Under the pieces are notes generated by a model. That model made no database searches, was not told the DNA's origin, and was given only the letters and a program-made list of their open reading frames with translations. From Desulfolinea sp050305405 (GTDB taxonomy: Bacteria > Chloroflexota > Anaerolineae > Anaerolineales > Villigracilaceae), in NCBI GenBank assembly GCA_050305405.1, contig JBNLFG010000003.1, positions 186,001-250,000 of the forward strand: a stretch of DNA of 64,000 nucleotides, written 5' to 3'. The first letter of the stretch is position 1, and each line of letters begins with the position of its first letter. Positions 14,140 through 21,533 of this stretch are shown here, piece by piece. The translations under genes were made by a program, and so were the position numbers.

Positions 14140-14925
14140 CTACTCCCTACTCTTCATCTGCAACAAATAGCCCCCATCGAGCGTGATGACCTGCCCGCGG
14201 ATCATCGCGGCGGCGGGGCTGGCTAAAAAGGCGACCACGCCTGCTACTTCTTCGGGGGTAACGAGACGCCCTGCAGGCGTCGCTTTGGCTGTCTTTTCAA
14301 TTAAGTTTTCATCTTCACGCATGGTGTCGAAGTGCTTGAGGGCATCCGTCTCGACCACACCGGGGGATACGGCATTCACGACGATATTCTTTTCTGAAAA
14401 TTCGACAGCTAAATAACGCGTCAACGCATTCAGGGCGGCTTTACTCGCACCCACAACAACATACTCCGGCAGAACATAATCTGAACCCGGGCTGGTAATA
14501 CTGACAATGCTCCCGCCGCCGCGTTTCTCCATCAGCGGGGCAGCGCGTTTGGCAGCGAAAAGCAGCGCACGGGCGTTGATATTCATTGTCCAGTCCCAGC
14601 CGCGCGGCTTTTGTTTCATCACTTCGCGGTTATAACCCGAAGCGGCGTTGTGGACAAAAACGTCCAAGCCGCCGAACTCGGTTTCAACTTGGTCGAAAAG
14701 ATACGTGATGCCGTCGAGGGCGCCCACGTCCGCTTTGACGACGAGGGCTTTGCGTCCGAGAGCCTCGATCTCTTTGGCGGTAGCTTCTGCGAGAGCGCGG
14801 TTGCGGAAGAAATTGATCACCACGTCCGCGCCGAGGGCTGCAAAGTGCAAGCCGATCGCGCGTCCGATACCGCGTCCGGAGCCGGTTACAAGGACGGTTT
14901 TCTTTTCAAAGGGAAGCTGTGTCAT
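14140..14925 (-). CDS. fabL: Enoyl-ACP reductase III, FabL-like SDR
   Basis: Short-chain dehydrogenase that reduces the enoyl-ACP double bond in fatty acid synthesis. NAD(P)-binding motif VTGSGRGIGRAIG is at the N-terminus; NAASG, DWTMNINARALLF and VNAVSPGVVETDALKHF follow. The catalytic motif is the FabL form Tyr-x6-Lys (EYVVVGASKAAL) and not the usual YxxxK. AAMIRGQVITLDGG near the end is also FabL-like. 261 aa from the ATG at 14925; an alternative GTG lies two codons earlier. A duplicated tail of this gene lies at 13262-13338. The specific name rests on strong resemblance to Bacillus FabL recalled from memory. Confidence 0.85.
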   Translation of the reverse strand: MTQLPFEKKTVLVTGSGRGIGRAIGLHFAALGADVVINFFRNRALAEATAKEIEALGRKALVVKADVGALDGITYLFDQVETEFGGLDVFVHNAASGYNREVMKQKPRGWDWTMNINARALLFAAKRAAPLMEKRGGGSIVSITSPGSDYVLPEYVVVGASKAALNALTRYLAVEFSEKNIVVNAVSPGVVETDALKHFDTMREDENLIEKTAKATPAGRLVTPEEVAGVVAFLASPAAAMIRGQVITLDGGYLLQMKSRE

Positions 14926-14951
14926 AGTCACTTTCTCTATAATGAATCATC

Positions 14952-15068
14952 CAGTCTCTGAGCGGAATACCAAGCGAAGCGAGGTATGTAGTCGAAGAGC
15001 GGCATTTTTGGGTAACGCCGTCCTTCGACTGCGTGCTTTTCTGCGAAAAGCCCTCCGCTCAGGAACTG
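14952..15068. repeat. Inverted-repeat element, family B copy 1
   Basis: CAGTCTCTGAGCGGA at the left pairs with TCCGCTCAGGAACTG at the right. Inside are GTCCTTCGACTGCGTGCTTT and a TGCGAAAAGC hairpin. Copies 2 and 3 lie at 16607-16720 and 19867-19968. The right end runs into the last codons of the DUF309 gene. Confidence 0.75.
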
Positions 15069-15448
15069 GTTTTTCTATAAATTATCTGTGGATATAAATC
15101 AAACTCAGCCAAACGCTCAACACCCAAACGGCGTACTTCTGCGATGGCTGCATCCAAATCAGTGCGCAAACGGGCGATGTCTACGCCCTGACAAATATCG
15201 GGAAGTGGCGTTAGCCACTTTTGGCTGCGCTGGTAGACTTTGAGCGCACCGCGCAAATTCTGCTGACTGATGTGATGATAAACCACTGCCGCCTGCAAAA
15301 TACCGCGATACAACTCTTTGATGAGCGCAGGCTCGGCGTTCCAGGCATCTTCGAGCGCTTCGTGCGCCAGCCAATATTCGCCCTGATTGAAACGCTCGAT
15401 GCCAAGACGAGCGAGTTCCGGCAGGGAAGAATTGCAGTCGTTGGGCAT
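15059..15448 (-). CDS. DUF309-family protein
   Basis: About 129 aa from the ATG ending at 15448, which starts MPNDCNSSLPELARLGIERF. The family core is the helical segment FNQGEYWLAHEALEDAWNAE followed by LYRGILQAAVVYHHISQQN, with the HEALEDAW motif conserved in DUF309 proteins. Biochemical function is unknown. Upstream in-frame ATGs (to 15547) would add a Cys-rich tail that overlaps a palindromic element and are rejected. The C-terminal RKTSS and the stop codon fall inside a family B repeat, so the element appears to have reshaped the gene end. Confidence 0.82.
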   Translation of the reverse strand: MPNDCNSSLPELARLGIERFNQGEYWLAHEALEDAWNAEPALIKELYRGILQAAVVYHHISQQNLRGALKVYQRSQKWLTPLPDICQGVDIARLRTDLDAAIAEVRRLGVERLAEFDLYPQIIYRKTSS

Positions 15449-15473
15449 AAAAGCAGTATAGCATGAGACAGCA

Positions 15474-15564
15474 GATGCGTCGCACCAACAGAAGAGAAAT
15501 CTGCCCACAAATGGAAAAACGCCTGTCGACAAGCATCTGCTCATCAATCCTGGTGCGACGCATC
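15474..15564. repeat. Perfect-ended inverted repeat between divergent genes
   Basis: GATGCGTCGCACCA (15474-15487) is exactly repeated in inverted orientation at 15551-15564, with 63 bases between (91 in all). It sits between the DUF309 gene and the divergent DUF4129 gene and covers where their promoters should be. A short MITE or a regulatory palindrome; not seen elsewhere in the window. Confidence 0.6.
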
Positions 15565-15595
15565 ATCGGCGGTGGGGTGGTAAAATCGGTGGACT

Positions 15596-16585
15596 ATGGA
15601 CAACTCCGGAAATCGCAACGTATGCAGCCTGGGCGCCCAGAACTATGGCGAGCAGGGGATCCCCGTGCCATCTATCTCGACCGGACGCAAATCACTGATC
15701 TCACGCCGCAGGATTTTACTAGGCATAACAACTCTGGCGGTCCTGTTGCTCGTGATCCTTGCTGCGGGTCTCTCGGGCCTTCGCTTTGCGCCCGCACAAC
15801 CGCTTAACTTTGGCGGCGGGGACGAGTTGCCCCCTATCCAGCAAACTCTGGCAGAGATAGCAAAAGCCGTTTCCGAAACCCCTGTTTGGCAACAGATAGC
15901 GCTCGGGATCATTATCGTCTCTGTGCCGCTGCTCATCATCATTTTCCTGCCCCCCGAACTGCGCAAGCGTCTACTGCGAACCCTCTTCCGCATGACATTA
16001 ATGGCAGTTGCGATCCTGTTTTTTTTCAACAATTTTGAACTCGGCGAAAACTTCAACGTCCCTGAAGAACTAATCTCACCCATGAACGAGATGGAATCCA
16101 CGGAGCCAACCATTGTTGAGCCGGAAGTTTTTGAACCGAAAGAAGTCGCCCCTGTTTGGAGCTACACTATCTCGCTGGCAATCCTCGGCGCGGCAAGCGC
16201 AGGGGGCTGGTATCTCTGGCGCGTCTGGTCGCGTTCACAGCAAAACGAACAAGCCCCGCTGAAAGAATTTTCACGTATCGCCAGAGCATCGCTGGATGAT
16301 CTGGAAGACGGCGCAGACTGGGAAGATGTCATCATCCGCTCCTATGTGCAGATGGGCGAGGTCGTCAAGGAACGGCGCGGCATCGAACGTGCCGAGGAGA
16401 TGACTCCGCACGAATTTGTCTCTCGGCTTGTGGAGGCAGGCTTGCCCCCCGCCCCCGTTGAGCGGCTGACGCGACTCTTCGAGTTTGTACGCTACAGCTC
16501 GCATAAAGCCGGCGAAGAAGAGATGGCAGAAGCCGTTGGCTGCCTGAACCAGATCGCAACAGCATTTGGGGATAAGTTGCGATGA
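15596..16585 (+). CDS. DUF4129-domain membrane protein
   Basis: 329 aa. Hydrophobic segments are near residues 38-58 (ILLGITTLAVLLLVILAAGL), 100-120 (IALGIIIVSVPLLIIIFL), 130-145 (FRMTLMAVAILFFF) and 185-205 (TISLAILGAASAGGWYLW). The C-terminal cytoplasmic domain (about 225-325) has WEDVIIRSYVQMGEVVKERR and TPHEFVSRLVEAGLP with LFEFVRYSSHKAG, the DUF4129 pattern. Such proteins accompany MoxR ATPase and DUF58 genes, as here. The first of four genes that form this cluster; a role in cell-envelope or protein-complex maturation is only inferred. Confidence 0.8.
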   Translation: MDNSGNRNVCSLGAQNYGEQGIPVPSISTGRKSLISRRRILLGITTLAVLLLVILAAGLSGLRFAPAQPLNFGGGDELPPIQQTLAEIAKAVSETPVWQQIALGIIIVSVPLLIIIFLPPELRKRLLRTLFRMTLMAVAILFFFNNFELGENFNVPEELISPMNEMESTEPTIVEPEVFEPKEVAPVWSYTISLAILGAASAGGWYLWRVWSRSQQNEQAPLKEFSRIARASLDDLEDGADWEDVIIRSYVQMGEVVKERRGIERAEEMTPHEFVSRLVEAGLPPAPVERLTRLFEFVRYSSHKAGEEEMAEAVGCLNQIATAFGDKLR

Positions 16586-16606
16586 TTCTCAACACAAAGA
16601 TACCCC

Positions 16607-16720
16607 CGGTCTCTGAGCGGAGACGTAGTGATAGCGAAGCCGTCGTCGAAGAGCGGCTCATGCAAACATCGTCCTTCGACTGCGCTCTACCCTACGGTTA
16701 TCGCTCCGCTCAGGAACTTG
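16607..16720. repeat. Inverted-repeat element, family B copy 2
   Basis: CGGTCTCTGAGCGGAGA at the left and CGCTCCGCTCAGGAACTTG at the right. It ends three bases before the next ATG, and its terminal AGGAAC is the only ribosome-site-like stretch before that gene. Confidence 0.7.
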
Positions 16721-16723
16721 TGA

Positions 16724-17329
16724 ATGGATAAAAAGCGCATCTTCCTGCTCGCCCTCTTCATCATCGCCGCGCTGCTGCTGGCATTTCCCCTTCAGCAAGC
16801 TGTGCAGGGAATCATCATCCAGCCGATGATGTATCTCATTTGGGGCGCGGGCATCATCTATCACTCGATCCCGCAGTTTTGGATTTGGGTCGTGATGCTA
16901 GCGCTGATCTTCTTCATCTTACTTTCACCCTTTTTGGATGATCTACCGCGCATCCGTCGACGCGTAAAGAAAGAACCGCCGCAAGTGGGACCGATCGAGA
17001 ACTTGGCGGAATCAATTTCACTAAGCAACAAGGGCATCTACTTTAAGTGGTTGGTCGCTAATCGCCTCGGCAAAATTACACGGGACTGGATTGCTTACCG
17101 AGAAAGACTCGAAAAACGGTGGCAAGCCAATGATCTGGCGCGTCTCGCAGGACAGGCTCCAGCAGATGTCTACAATTATCTGGATGCCGGGCTGAATGGC
17201 TCATTCGCCGATTATCCTCGTCCGCGCCTGCCCTTTATCCAAAAACGAAAAGCAACCCCTTTAGATATTGACCCCAACCGCGTGTTGGATACTCTCGAAA
17301 ATGAAATGGAGAACGAGTGCTGTGACTAA
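16724..17329 (+). CDS. Uncharacterised membrane protein of the MoxR cluster
   Basis: 201 aa, no family recognised. Two membrane helices near the N-terminus (FLLALFIIAALLLAFPL; FWIWVVMLALIFFILLSPFL) surround a short outer loop. A basic stretch (RIRRRVKKE) and a soluble C-terminal part with LANRLGKITRDWIAYRERLE follow. That part looks helical. The gene stop overlaps the GTG start of the MoxR gene by 8 bases, so the two are translationally coupled. It may act as membrane anchor or substrate for the MoxR ATPase; this is inference. Confidence 0.75.
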   Translation: MDKKRIFLLALFIIAALLLAFPLQQAVQGIIIQPMMYLIWGAGIIYHSIPQFWIWVVMLALIFFILLSPFLDDLPRIRRRVKKEPPQVGPIENLAESISLSNKGIYFKWLVANRLGKITRDWIAYRERLEKRWQANDLARLAGQAPADVYNYLDAGLNGSFADYPRPRLPFIQKRKATPLDIDPNRVLDTLENEMENECCD

Positions 17330-18278
17330 AACTGTAAGAGAACTCGCAAAAGATACTCAGCTCGCGCTGGACGAAGTGCAGCGCGCAGTGGTTGGAAAAA
17401 CTGACCTGCTCGAGATGGTGCTGGCCGCCATTTTGGCGGGCGGACATGTGCTGCTGGAAGATTTTCCCGGTTTGGGAAAAACGCTGATCGCGCGCTCATT
17501 TGCAACTGCGCTGGGATTGGATTTCAAACGTATCCAGTTCACGCCCGATCTTTTGCCCGGCGACATTACTGGTGGCTACATCTTCAACCGCAACGAAAAC
17601 CGCTTTGACCTTCGGCAGGGTCCCGTTTTTGCGAATATCGTTTTGGCGGACGAAATCAACCGCGCCTCGCCAAAGACACAGTCGGCGTTGCTCGAAGCGA
17701 TGTCCGAAGGACAGGTGACGCTCGAAGGCGAGACTATGCCCCTGCCGCAGCCCTTTTTGGTGCTGGCAACCCAAAACCCGATTGAGTACGAGGGCACCTT
17801 CCCACTGCCCGAAGCGCAGCTTGACCGCTTTATGCTCAAACTCTCGGTCGGCTACCCTGATCTCGACGAAGAGCGTGAAATTTTGCATCGGCGTGGCAGC
17901 CGCGTGGACGATGAAATGGTGCTGAACGCGATCACGGATGCCGCCGCTCTGCGCGAAATGCGCCTTGCCACCGAAGACGTGCACGTCGACGAAGACCTTG
18001 AACGCTATATCGCGGCGATTATCCACGAGACGCGCAAAGATCGGCGCGTGGCGGTCGGCGCTTCACCGCGCGGCTCGCTGGCTTTCCTGAAAATCGCACG
18101 TGCCTATGCCGCCATGCAGAGACGCGACTACGTCCTGCCCGACGATATCAAACGCTTCGGCACGGCTGTCCTAACCCATCGCATCATCCTGCAACCCGAA
18201 TACTGGATGGCAAGCAGAGTGACCGATGATGTGATTAGAGATGCCTTCGCACGTGTTCCCGTGCCAGTGGTGGAGTAA
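17322..18278 (+). CDS. MoxR-family AAA+ ATPase
   Basis: About 318 aa from a GTG at 17322 that overlaps the previous stop. Walker A is EDFPGLGKT, the MoxR-type segment IQFTPDLLPGDITG follows, Walker B is IVLADEINRASPKTQSALLE, and the sensor 1 region is FLVLATQNPIEYEGTFPLPE. The C-terminal lid has VGASPRGSLAFLKIARAYA with the sensor 2 Arg. MoxR ATPases act as chaperone-like remodelling factors with DUF58/VWA proteins, one of which is encoded next. An ATG at 17301 is an alternative start. Confidence 0.9.
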   Translation: MTKTVRELAKDTQLALDEVQRAVVGKTDLLEMVLAAILAGGHVLLEDFPGLGKTLIARSFATALGLDFKRIQFTPDLLPGDITGGYIFNRNENRFDLRQGPVFANIVLADEINRASPKTQSALLEAMSEGQVTLEGETMPLPQPFLVLATQNPIEYEGTFPLPEAQLDRFMLKLSVGYPDLDEEREILHRRGSRVDDEMVLNAITDAAALREMRLATEDVHVDEDLERYIAAIIHETRKDRRVAVGASPRGSLAFLKIARAYAAMQRRDYVLPDDIKRFGTAVLTHRIILQPEYWMASRVTDDVIRDAFARVPVPVVE

Positions 18279-18330
18279 TAGATTTACCACAGAGCACACG
18301 GTGAACACAGAGAGAAGAAAATTCTTACAG

Positions 18331-18443
18331 GTGTTTGAGTAGCTCAGAGCGAAGCGATGAGCGTATCGAAAACACAGAACAAAGCAATTTATCTCTACTT
18401 GTTGGTTTCGATACGGCAAAGTGCGCTGCCTACTCAACCAACG
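18331..18443. repeat. Inverted-repeat element, family C copy 2
   Basis: GTGTTTGAGTAGCTC at the left pairs with the CCTACTCAACCAACG at the right; GCGTATCGAAAAC and GTTGGTTTCGATACGG pair further in. With the E element at 18500-18577 it fills the 307-base gap between the MoxR and DUF58 genes; no gene there. ACCACAGAGCACACGGTGAA at 18287 is another common intergenic repeat motif. Confidence 0.65.
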
Positions 18444-18499
18444 AACGATTCTCTTTAATAGAGTGCCATATTGCAAAAAAACATCAAACTGGAATGTAT

Positions 18500-18577
18500 T
18501 TGCGAGGAGGATGCTTTCCTGACGAAGCAATCCCTTGTAAAAGAAGACCGCTTCGTCGAAAAAGCGTACTCCTCGCG
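18500..18577. repeat. Inverted-repeat element, family E copy 2
   Basis: TTGCGAGGAG and GACGAAGC at the left pair with CTCCTCGCGG and GCTTCGTC at the right. The motif resembles the nested element at 9805-9917 (GCGAGCGAAGCGAAGCAATC). It ends 8 bases before the DUF58 start codon, and no separate ribosome site is visible. Confidence 0.6.
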
Positions 18578-18585
18578 GAATCACA

Positions 18586-19857
18586 ATGAAACGTAACGCC
18601 CCACTCGTCTTCCTCCTCTACCTGCTCGTCTTTATCGCTCTGCTCGGCATGAACGGTGAAGTACTTGCGCTCGCCATCCCCCTGGCACTCTATTTGCTTT
18701 CGGGGCTTTGGTTTGCGCCGCAGGAGATCCACCTGCACATTCAACGCACCCTAAGTGCAGAGCGCGTCACGCCGAATATGCCCGTTATCATAACCATACG
18801 AATCGTCAATCTTGGCGGGCGTCTCGAAGAACTGGTTTTGGAAGATCAAATCTCCCCCGCACTGACCATCGTCAAAGGTGCATCCACGCATATCTGCACG
18901 CTCAAAAGCGGCGAAAGCATCACTTGGGAATATACTGTTTCAGGCCCACGCGGCTCCTTCTCCTTTAACGGCATCGAAGCCACCGCTCGCGACCATCTCG
19001 ACATCGCCCGCAAATCCGCTTTCATCAAAACCGAAGGTCAGATTTTCATCATCCCGCCTTTTACGCGCTTGAAAAATATTAAAATTCGCCCCAGGCAAAC
19101 CCGCGCCTACTCAGGTGCCATCCCCGCCCGTATTGGCGGCTCGGGCGTCGACTTTTTCGGGCTGCGCGAATACCAACCTGGCGACGCTCCGCGCCATATC
19201 AACTGGCGAGTCAGCGCTCGTCACCGCAATGCCCTCTACGCCAACGAATACGAACAAGAGCGCGTTGCCGATGTCGGCATCATCCTCGACGGGCGTGAGC
19301 GCGTCAACATCGGTAACGGCACCAACTCGCTCTTCGAGCATACCGTCATCGCTGCCGCCGCCCTTTCCGACGCCTTCATCTCGTCAGGCAACCGCGTCGG
19401 CCTGCTGCTCTACGGACAAACCCTGCGCTGGACATTCCCCGGCTACGGACACGTCCAACGCGAGCGCATCATGCAATCCCTCGCCAAAGCCGAAACCGGC
19501 GAAAGCTCCGTCTTCGCCGACCTGATACGCATTCCCGCTCAACTTTTCCCGACCAACTCGCAACTCGTCTTCGTCTCCCCCCTCCAAAACAGTGACTACG
19601 AGACCTTCATCCACCTGCGCGCGCGCGGTTATCAGGTTATGGTCATCAGCCCCGACCCCGTCTCATACGAACTTCGCTCCCTGCCTGAAAACGACAACAC
19701 CCAACTCGCTGCCCGCGTCCTCGGCATGGAACGGCGGATGCTCATGCTGCGTCTACAGCGCGCAGGCATCCAAGCCCTCGATTGGGATGTGGAACTGCCC
19801 CTCGACCGCCTCGTCAAATCCCGCCTTGGGCGTCCGCCTGCATGGCGCAATCTATAG
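18586..19857 (+). CDS. DUF58-domain protein
   Basis: 423 aa. Two short hydrophobic segments at the N-terminus (LVFLLYLLVFIALLGM; VLALAIPLALYLLSGLWF) anchor it. A beta-rich domain (about 45-160) precedes the DUF58 signature GLREYQPGDAPRHINWRVSA at about residue 197. This is followed by a VWA-like fold (VADVGIILDGRERVN, with the Asp-x-Gly metal-site variant) to the C-terminus. DUF58 proteins pair with MoxR ATPases and with DUF4129 or transglutaminase proteins; the MoxR and DUF4129 partners are both present here. Exact role unknown. Confidence 0.88.
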   Translation: MKRNAPLVFLLYLLVFIALLGMNGEVLALAIPLALYLLSGLWFAPQEIHLHIQRTLSAERVTPNMPVIITIRIVNLGGRLEELVLEDQISPALTIVKGASTHICTLKSGESITWEYTVSGPRGSFSFNGIEATARDHLDIARKSAFIKTEGQIFIIPPFTRLKNIKIRPRQTRAYSGAIPARIGGSGVDFFGLREYQPGDAPRHINWRVSARHRNALYANEYEQERVADVGIILDGRERVNIGNGTNSLFEHTVIAAAALSDAFISSGNRVGLLLYGQTLRWTFPGYGHVQRERIMQSLAKAETGESSVFADLIRIPAQLFPTNSQLVFVSPLQNSDYETFIHLRARGYQVMVISPDPVSYELRSLPENDNTQLAARVLGMERRMLMLRLQRAGIQALDWDVELPLDRLVKSRLGRPPAWRNL

Positions 19858-19866
19858 AATCAGCCA

Positions 19867-19968
19867 TCTCCTGAGCGGAGGGCTTTTCGCAGAAAAGCAC
19901 GCAGTCGAAGGACGATGCTTGCAAACGCCGCTCTTCGACTACACCGCTACGCCTCCGCTCAGAGACTG
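19867..19968. repeat. Inverted-repeat element, family B copy 3
   Basis: TCTCCTGAGCGGAGG at the left and CCTCCGCTCAGAGACTG at the right, with a GCTTTTCGCAGAAAAGC hairpin and CAGTCGAAGGACGATG inside. It lies between the DUF58 gene and the next, in the orientation opposite to copies 1 and 2. Confidence 0.7.
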
Positions 19969-19986
19969 GATACAATCGGAGAACCT

Positions 19987-20481
19987 ATGATCAAATTCGG
20001 TGCATACTTCTCACTCTGGATGGGAACCATCGCCCTCGCCTGGGGCTACTATCAGGCGGATACGCCCCCATACATGTGGGCAGCCCTCGGCATCGGGACG
20101 CTCTGGACCTGGGGCTTGGCACAGCGCATCAAGTGGATGCCCGGCTTCGGCTTGACACTCACCACCCTGCTCGCCGCAGCGGGACTCTACCAATCCATCC
20201 CCTTCGGCTGGATGTTCGCCGCCGCCCTAAGCGGGTTGTCATCCTATGATCTGAGCAACTTCTCCCTGCGTCTACGCTATGCCGCCAAAAACGAAGATAC
20301 GCACCTTTTGCAGCGCGTCCACTTTACGCGTCTAGGCATCATGACCCTGCTCGGCTTGATATTAAGCACTATCGCCATGCTCTGGCAAGCGGAGTTCACC
20401 TTCGAATGGGCGGTCTTTTTGATGTTAATCGGTGTCTGGGGTGTGAGCCTGCTGGTTGGTTGGGTACGGCAAAGCGAATAA
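19987..20481 (+). CDS. Uncharacterised small membrane protein
   Basis: 164 aa from ATG 19987 after a GGAGAA site. About five hydrophobic segments (YFSLWMGTIALAWGYY, MWAALGIGTLWTWGLA, LTLTTLLAAAGLYQSIPF, LGIMTLLGLILSTIAMLW, WAVFLMLIGVWGVSLLVG). No family recognised. It resembles small polytopic proteins found after DUF58 genes in related genomes, but that is an impression. The stop overlaps the next gene's ATG (TAATG), so the pair is co-translated. Confidence 0.7.
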   Translation: MIKFGAYFSLWMGTIALAWGYYQADTPPYMWAALGIGTLWTWGLAQRIKWMPGFGLTLTTLLAAAGLYQSIPFGWMFAAALSGLSSYDLSNFSLRLRYAAKNEDTHLLQRVHFTRLGIMTLLGLILSTIAMLWQAEFTFEWAVFLMLIGVWGVSLLVGWVRQSE

Positions 20482-21038
20482 TGAAAATCTATCTCATTCG
20501 CCACGCAGAAGCTGAATGGTGGAAAGCGCCAGATGAAAGCAGACCTTTGACAGAAAAAGGGTTTGAAGATGCTGAAAAGCTTTCAGAAATTCTGAAAAAA
20601 CACCCCATCGACGCGATCTACACCAGCCCATACACGCGTGCCTACCAAACCATAGAACCCACTGCGCTCAAACTCGACTTGGAAATCACTATCGAAGACA
20701 ACTTGCGCGAACGTAGTTTAGGGGATATTGGAAAAGTAGATTTTCTTGCAGCGGTTGAAAAGACGTGGAATGATCCCCATTTTGCTCACCCAAACGGAGA
20801 AACCAATTTCGACGCGCAAAAAAGAGTAGTTGCCTTAGTAAGAAAATTACAAGTCAAACACTCAAATGATAATGTTGCCCTCGCTTCACATGGCAATATC
20901 ATCGCATTGATCTTGCAGGCATTTGACCCATCCGTAGGTTTTGCATTTTGGAAAGCACTTTCCATGCCTGATATCCACATACTCAATTTACAGGCAGATG
21001 AACAGGCAACATTCAAGAGATTAGGAAAAGGATTTTAG
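20481..21038 (+). CDS. Histidine phosphatase family protein
   Basis: 185 aa phosphoglycerate-mutase-like phosphatase. The catalytic motif is LIRHAEAEW (His that becomes phosphorylated, next to Arg) at residues 4-12; a second conserved His is in ALASHGNII. Other parts are TSPYTRAYQT and ERSLGDIGKVDF with the acidic residue used as proton donor. The substrate cannot be named; SixA/GpmB-type small-molecule phosphatases are closest in layout. Translationally coupled to the membrane protein before it, and 2 bases before the DsrE-like gene. Confidence 0.88.
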   Translation: MKIYLIRHAEAEWWKAPDESRPLTEKGFEDAEKLSEILKKHPIDAIYTSPYTRAYQTIEPTALKLDLEITIEDNLRERSLGDIGKVDFLAAVEKTWNDPHFAHPNGETNFDAQKRVVALVRKLQVKHSNDNVALASHGNIIALILQAFDPSVGFAFWKALSMPDIHILNLQADEQATFKRLGKGF

Positions 21039-21040
21039 TA

Positions 21041-21376
21041 ATGTCCGATAAAGTTTTGATTATTCTCAGCACGTCTGATGCAGGCAAAGCACAAACAGGG
21101 GCCATCTACGCACTCAACGCTTTGAGAAACGGCTGGATGGACGAGGTAAAAATCATCCTTTTCGGCCCTGCCCAAGATCTGCTTTTGGAAAATGAAAAGT
21201 TCCGCGAACTTATTCTCGAATATCAGGAAATCGAAGAAAGTGTTGTCGCCTGCAAATTCATCTCCAATCGAGACAAAAAGGGTGAAGCGCTGGATAAGAT
21301 TGGTATTCGAGTAGAGTATGTCGGTGAAATGATTTCCAATTACATCAAAGAGGGCTATGTGCCAATGGTATGGTAG
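21041..21376 (+). CDS. DsrE-like sulfur-relay/peroxiredoxin-fold protein
   Basis: 111 aa. The pattern KVLIILSTSDAGKAQTGAIY, then ALRNGWMDEVKIILFGPAQDLL and the single Cys in VVACKFIS, is that of DsrE/DsrF-like proteins, in which a Cys at this position can carry sulfur. A short C-terminus (GEMISNYIKEGYVPMVW) completes the fold. It closes the operon before a strong terminator. Function in this organism is unknown; no other sulfur-relay gene is nearby. Confidence 0.78.
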   Translation: MSDKVLIILSTSDAGKAQTGAIYALNALRNGWMDEVKIILFGPAQDLLLENEKFRELILEYQEIEESVVACKFISNRDKKGEALDKIGIRVEYVGEMISNYIKEGYVPMVW

Positions 21377-21400
21377 CTTGATTTTGAGTTATTGAAGAAA

Positions 21401-21441
21401 CAAAAACGAGTGCTTGATTAAAAACGCACTCGTTTTTGTTT
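21401..21441 (+). terminator. Rho-independent terminator
   Basis: CAAAAACGAGTGC and GCACTCGTTTTTG form a perfect 13-base stem, followed by TTTAAA. Confidence 0.9.
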
Positions 21442-21474
21442 AAAGCACATCATCAAAAAAGCTCAACAACACTC

Positions 21475-21525
21475 TTGACAAAACAAAGAAAAACTAATAC
21501 TATTAGTTTTAACTAACGCTATTAG
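21475..21525 (+). promoter_or_regulatory. tetR promoter with two operator palindromes
   Basis: TTGACA (21475-21480), a 17-base spacer and TACTAT (21498-21503) give a near-ideal housekeeping promoter. A perfect palindrome with 10-base arms AAAACTAATA / TATTAGTTTT and a one-base centre covers 21490-21510 and overlaps the -10. A second copy of the 13-base core, CTAACGCTATTAG (21513-21525), differs from CTAATACTATTAG in two bases, is centred 19 bases downstream and overlaps the ribosome site. Auto-repression by the TetR protein is the natural reading. Confidence 0.82.
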
Positions 21526-21533
21526 GAGAAAAG

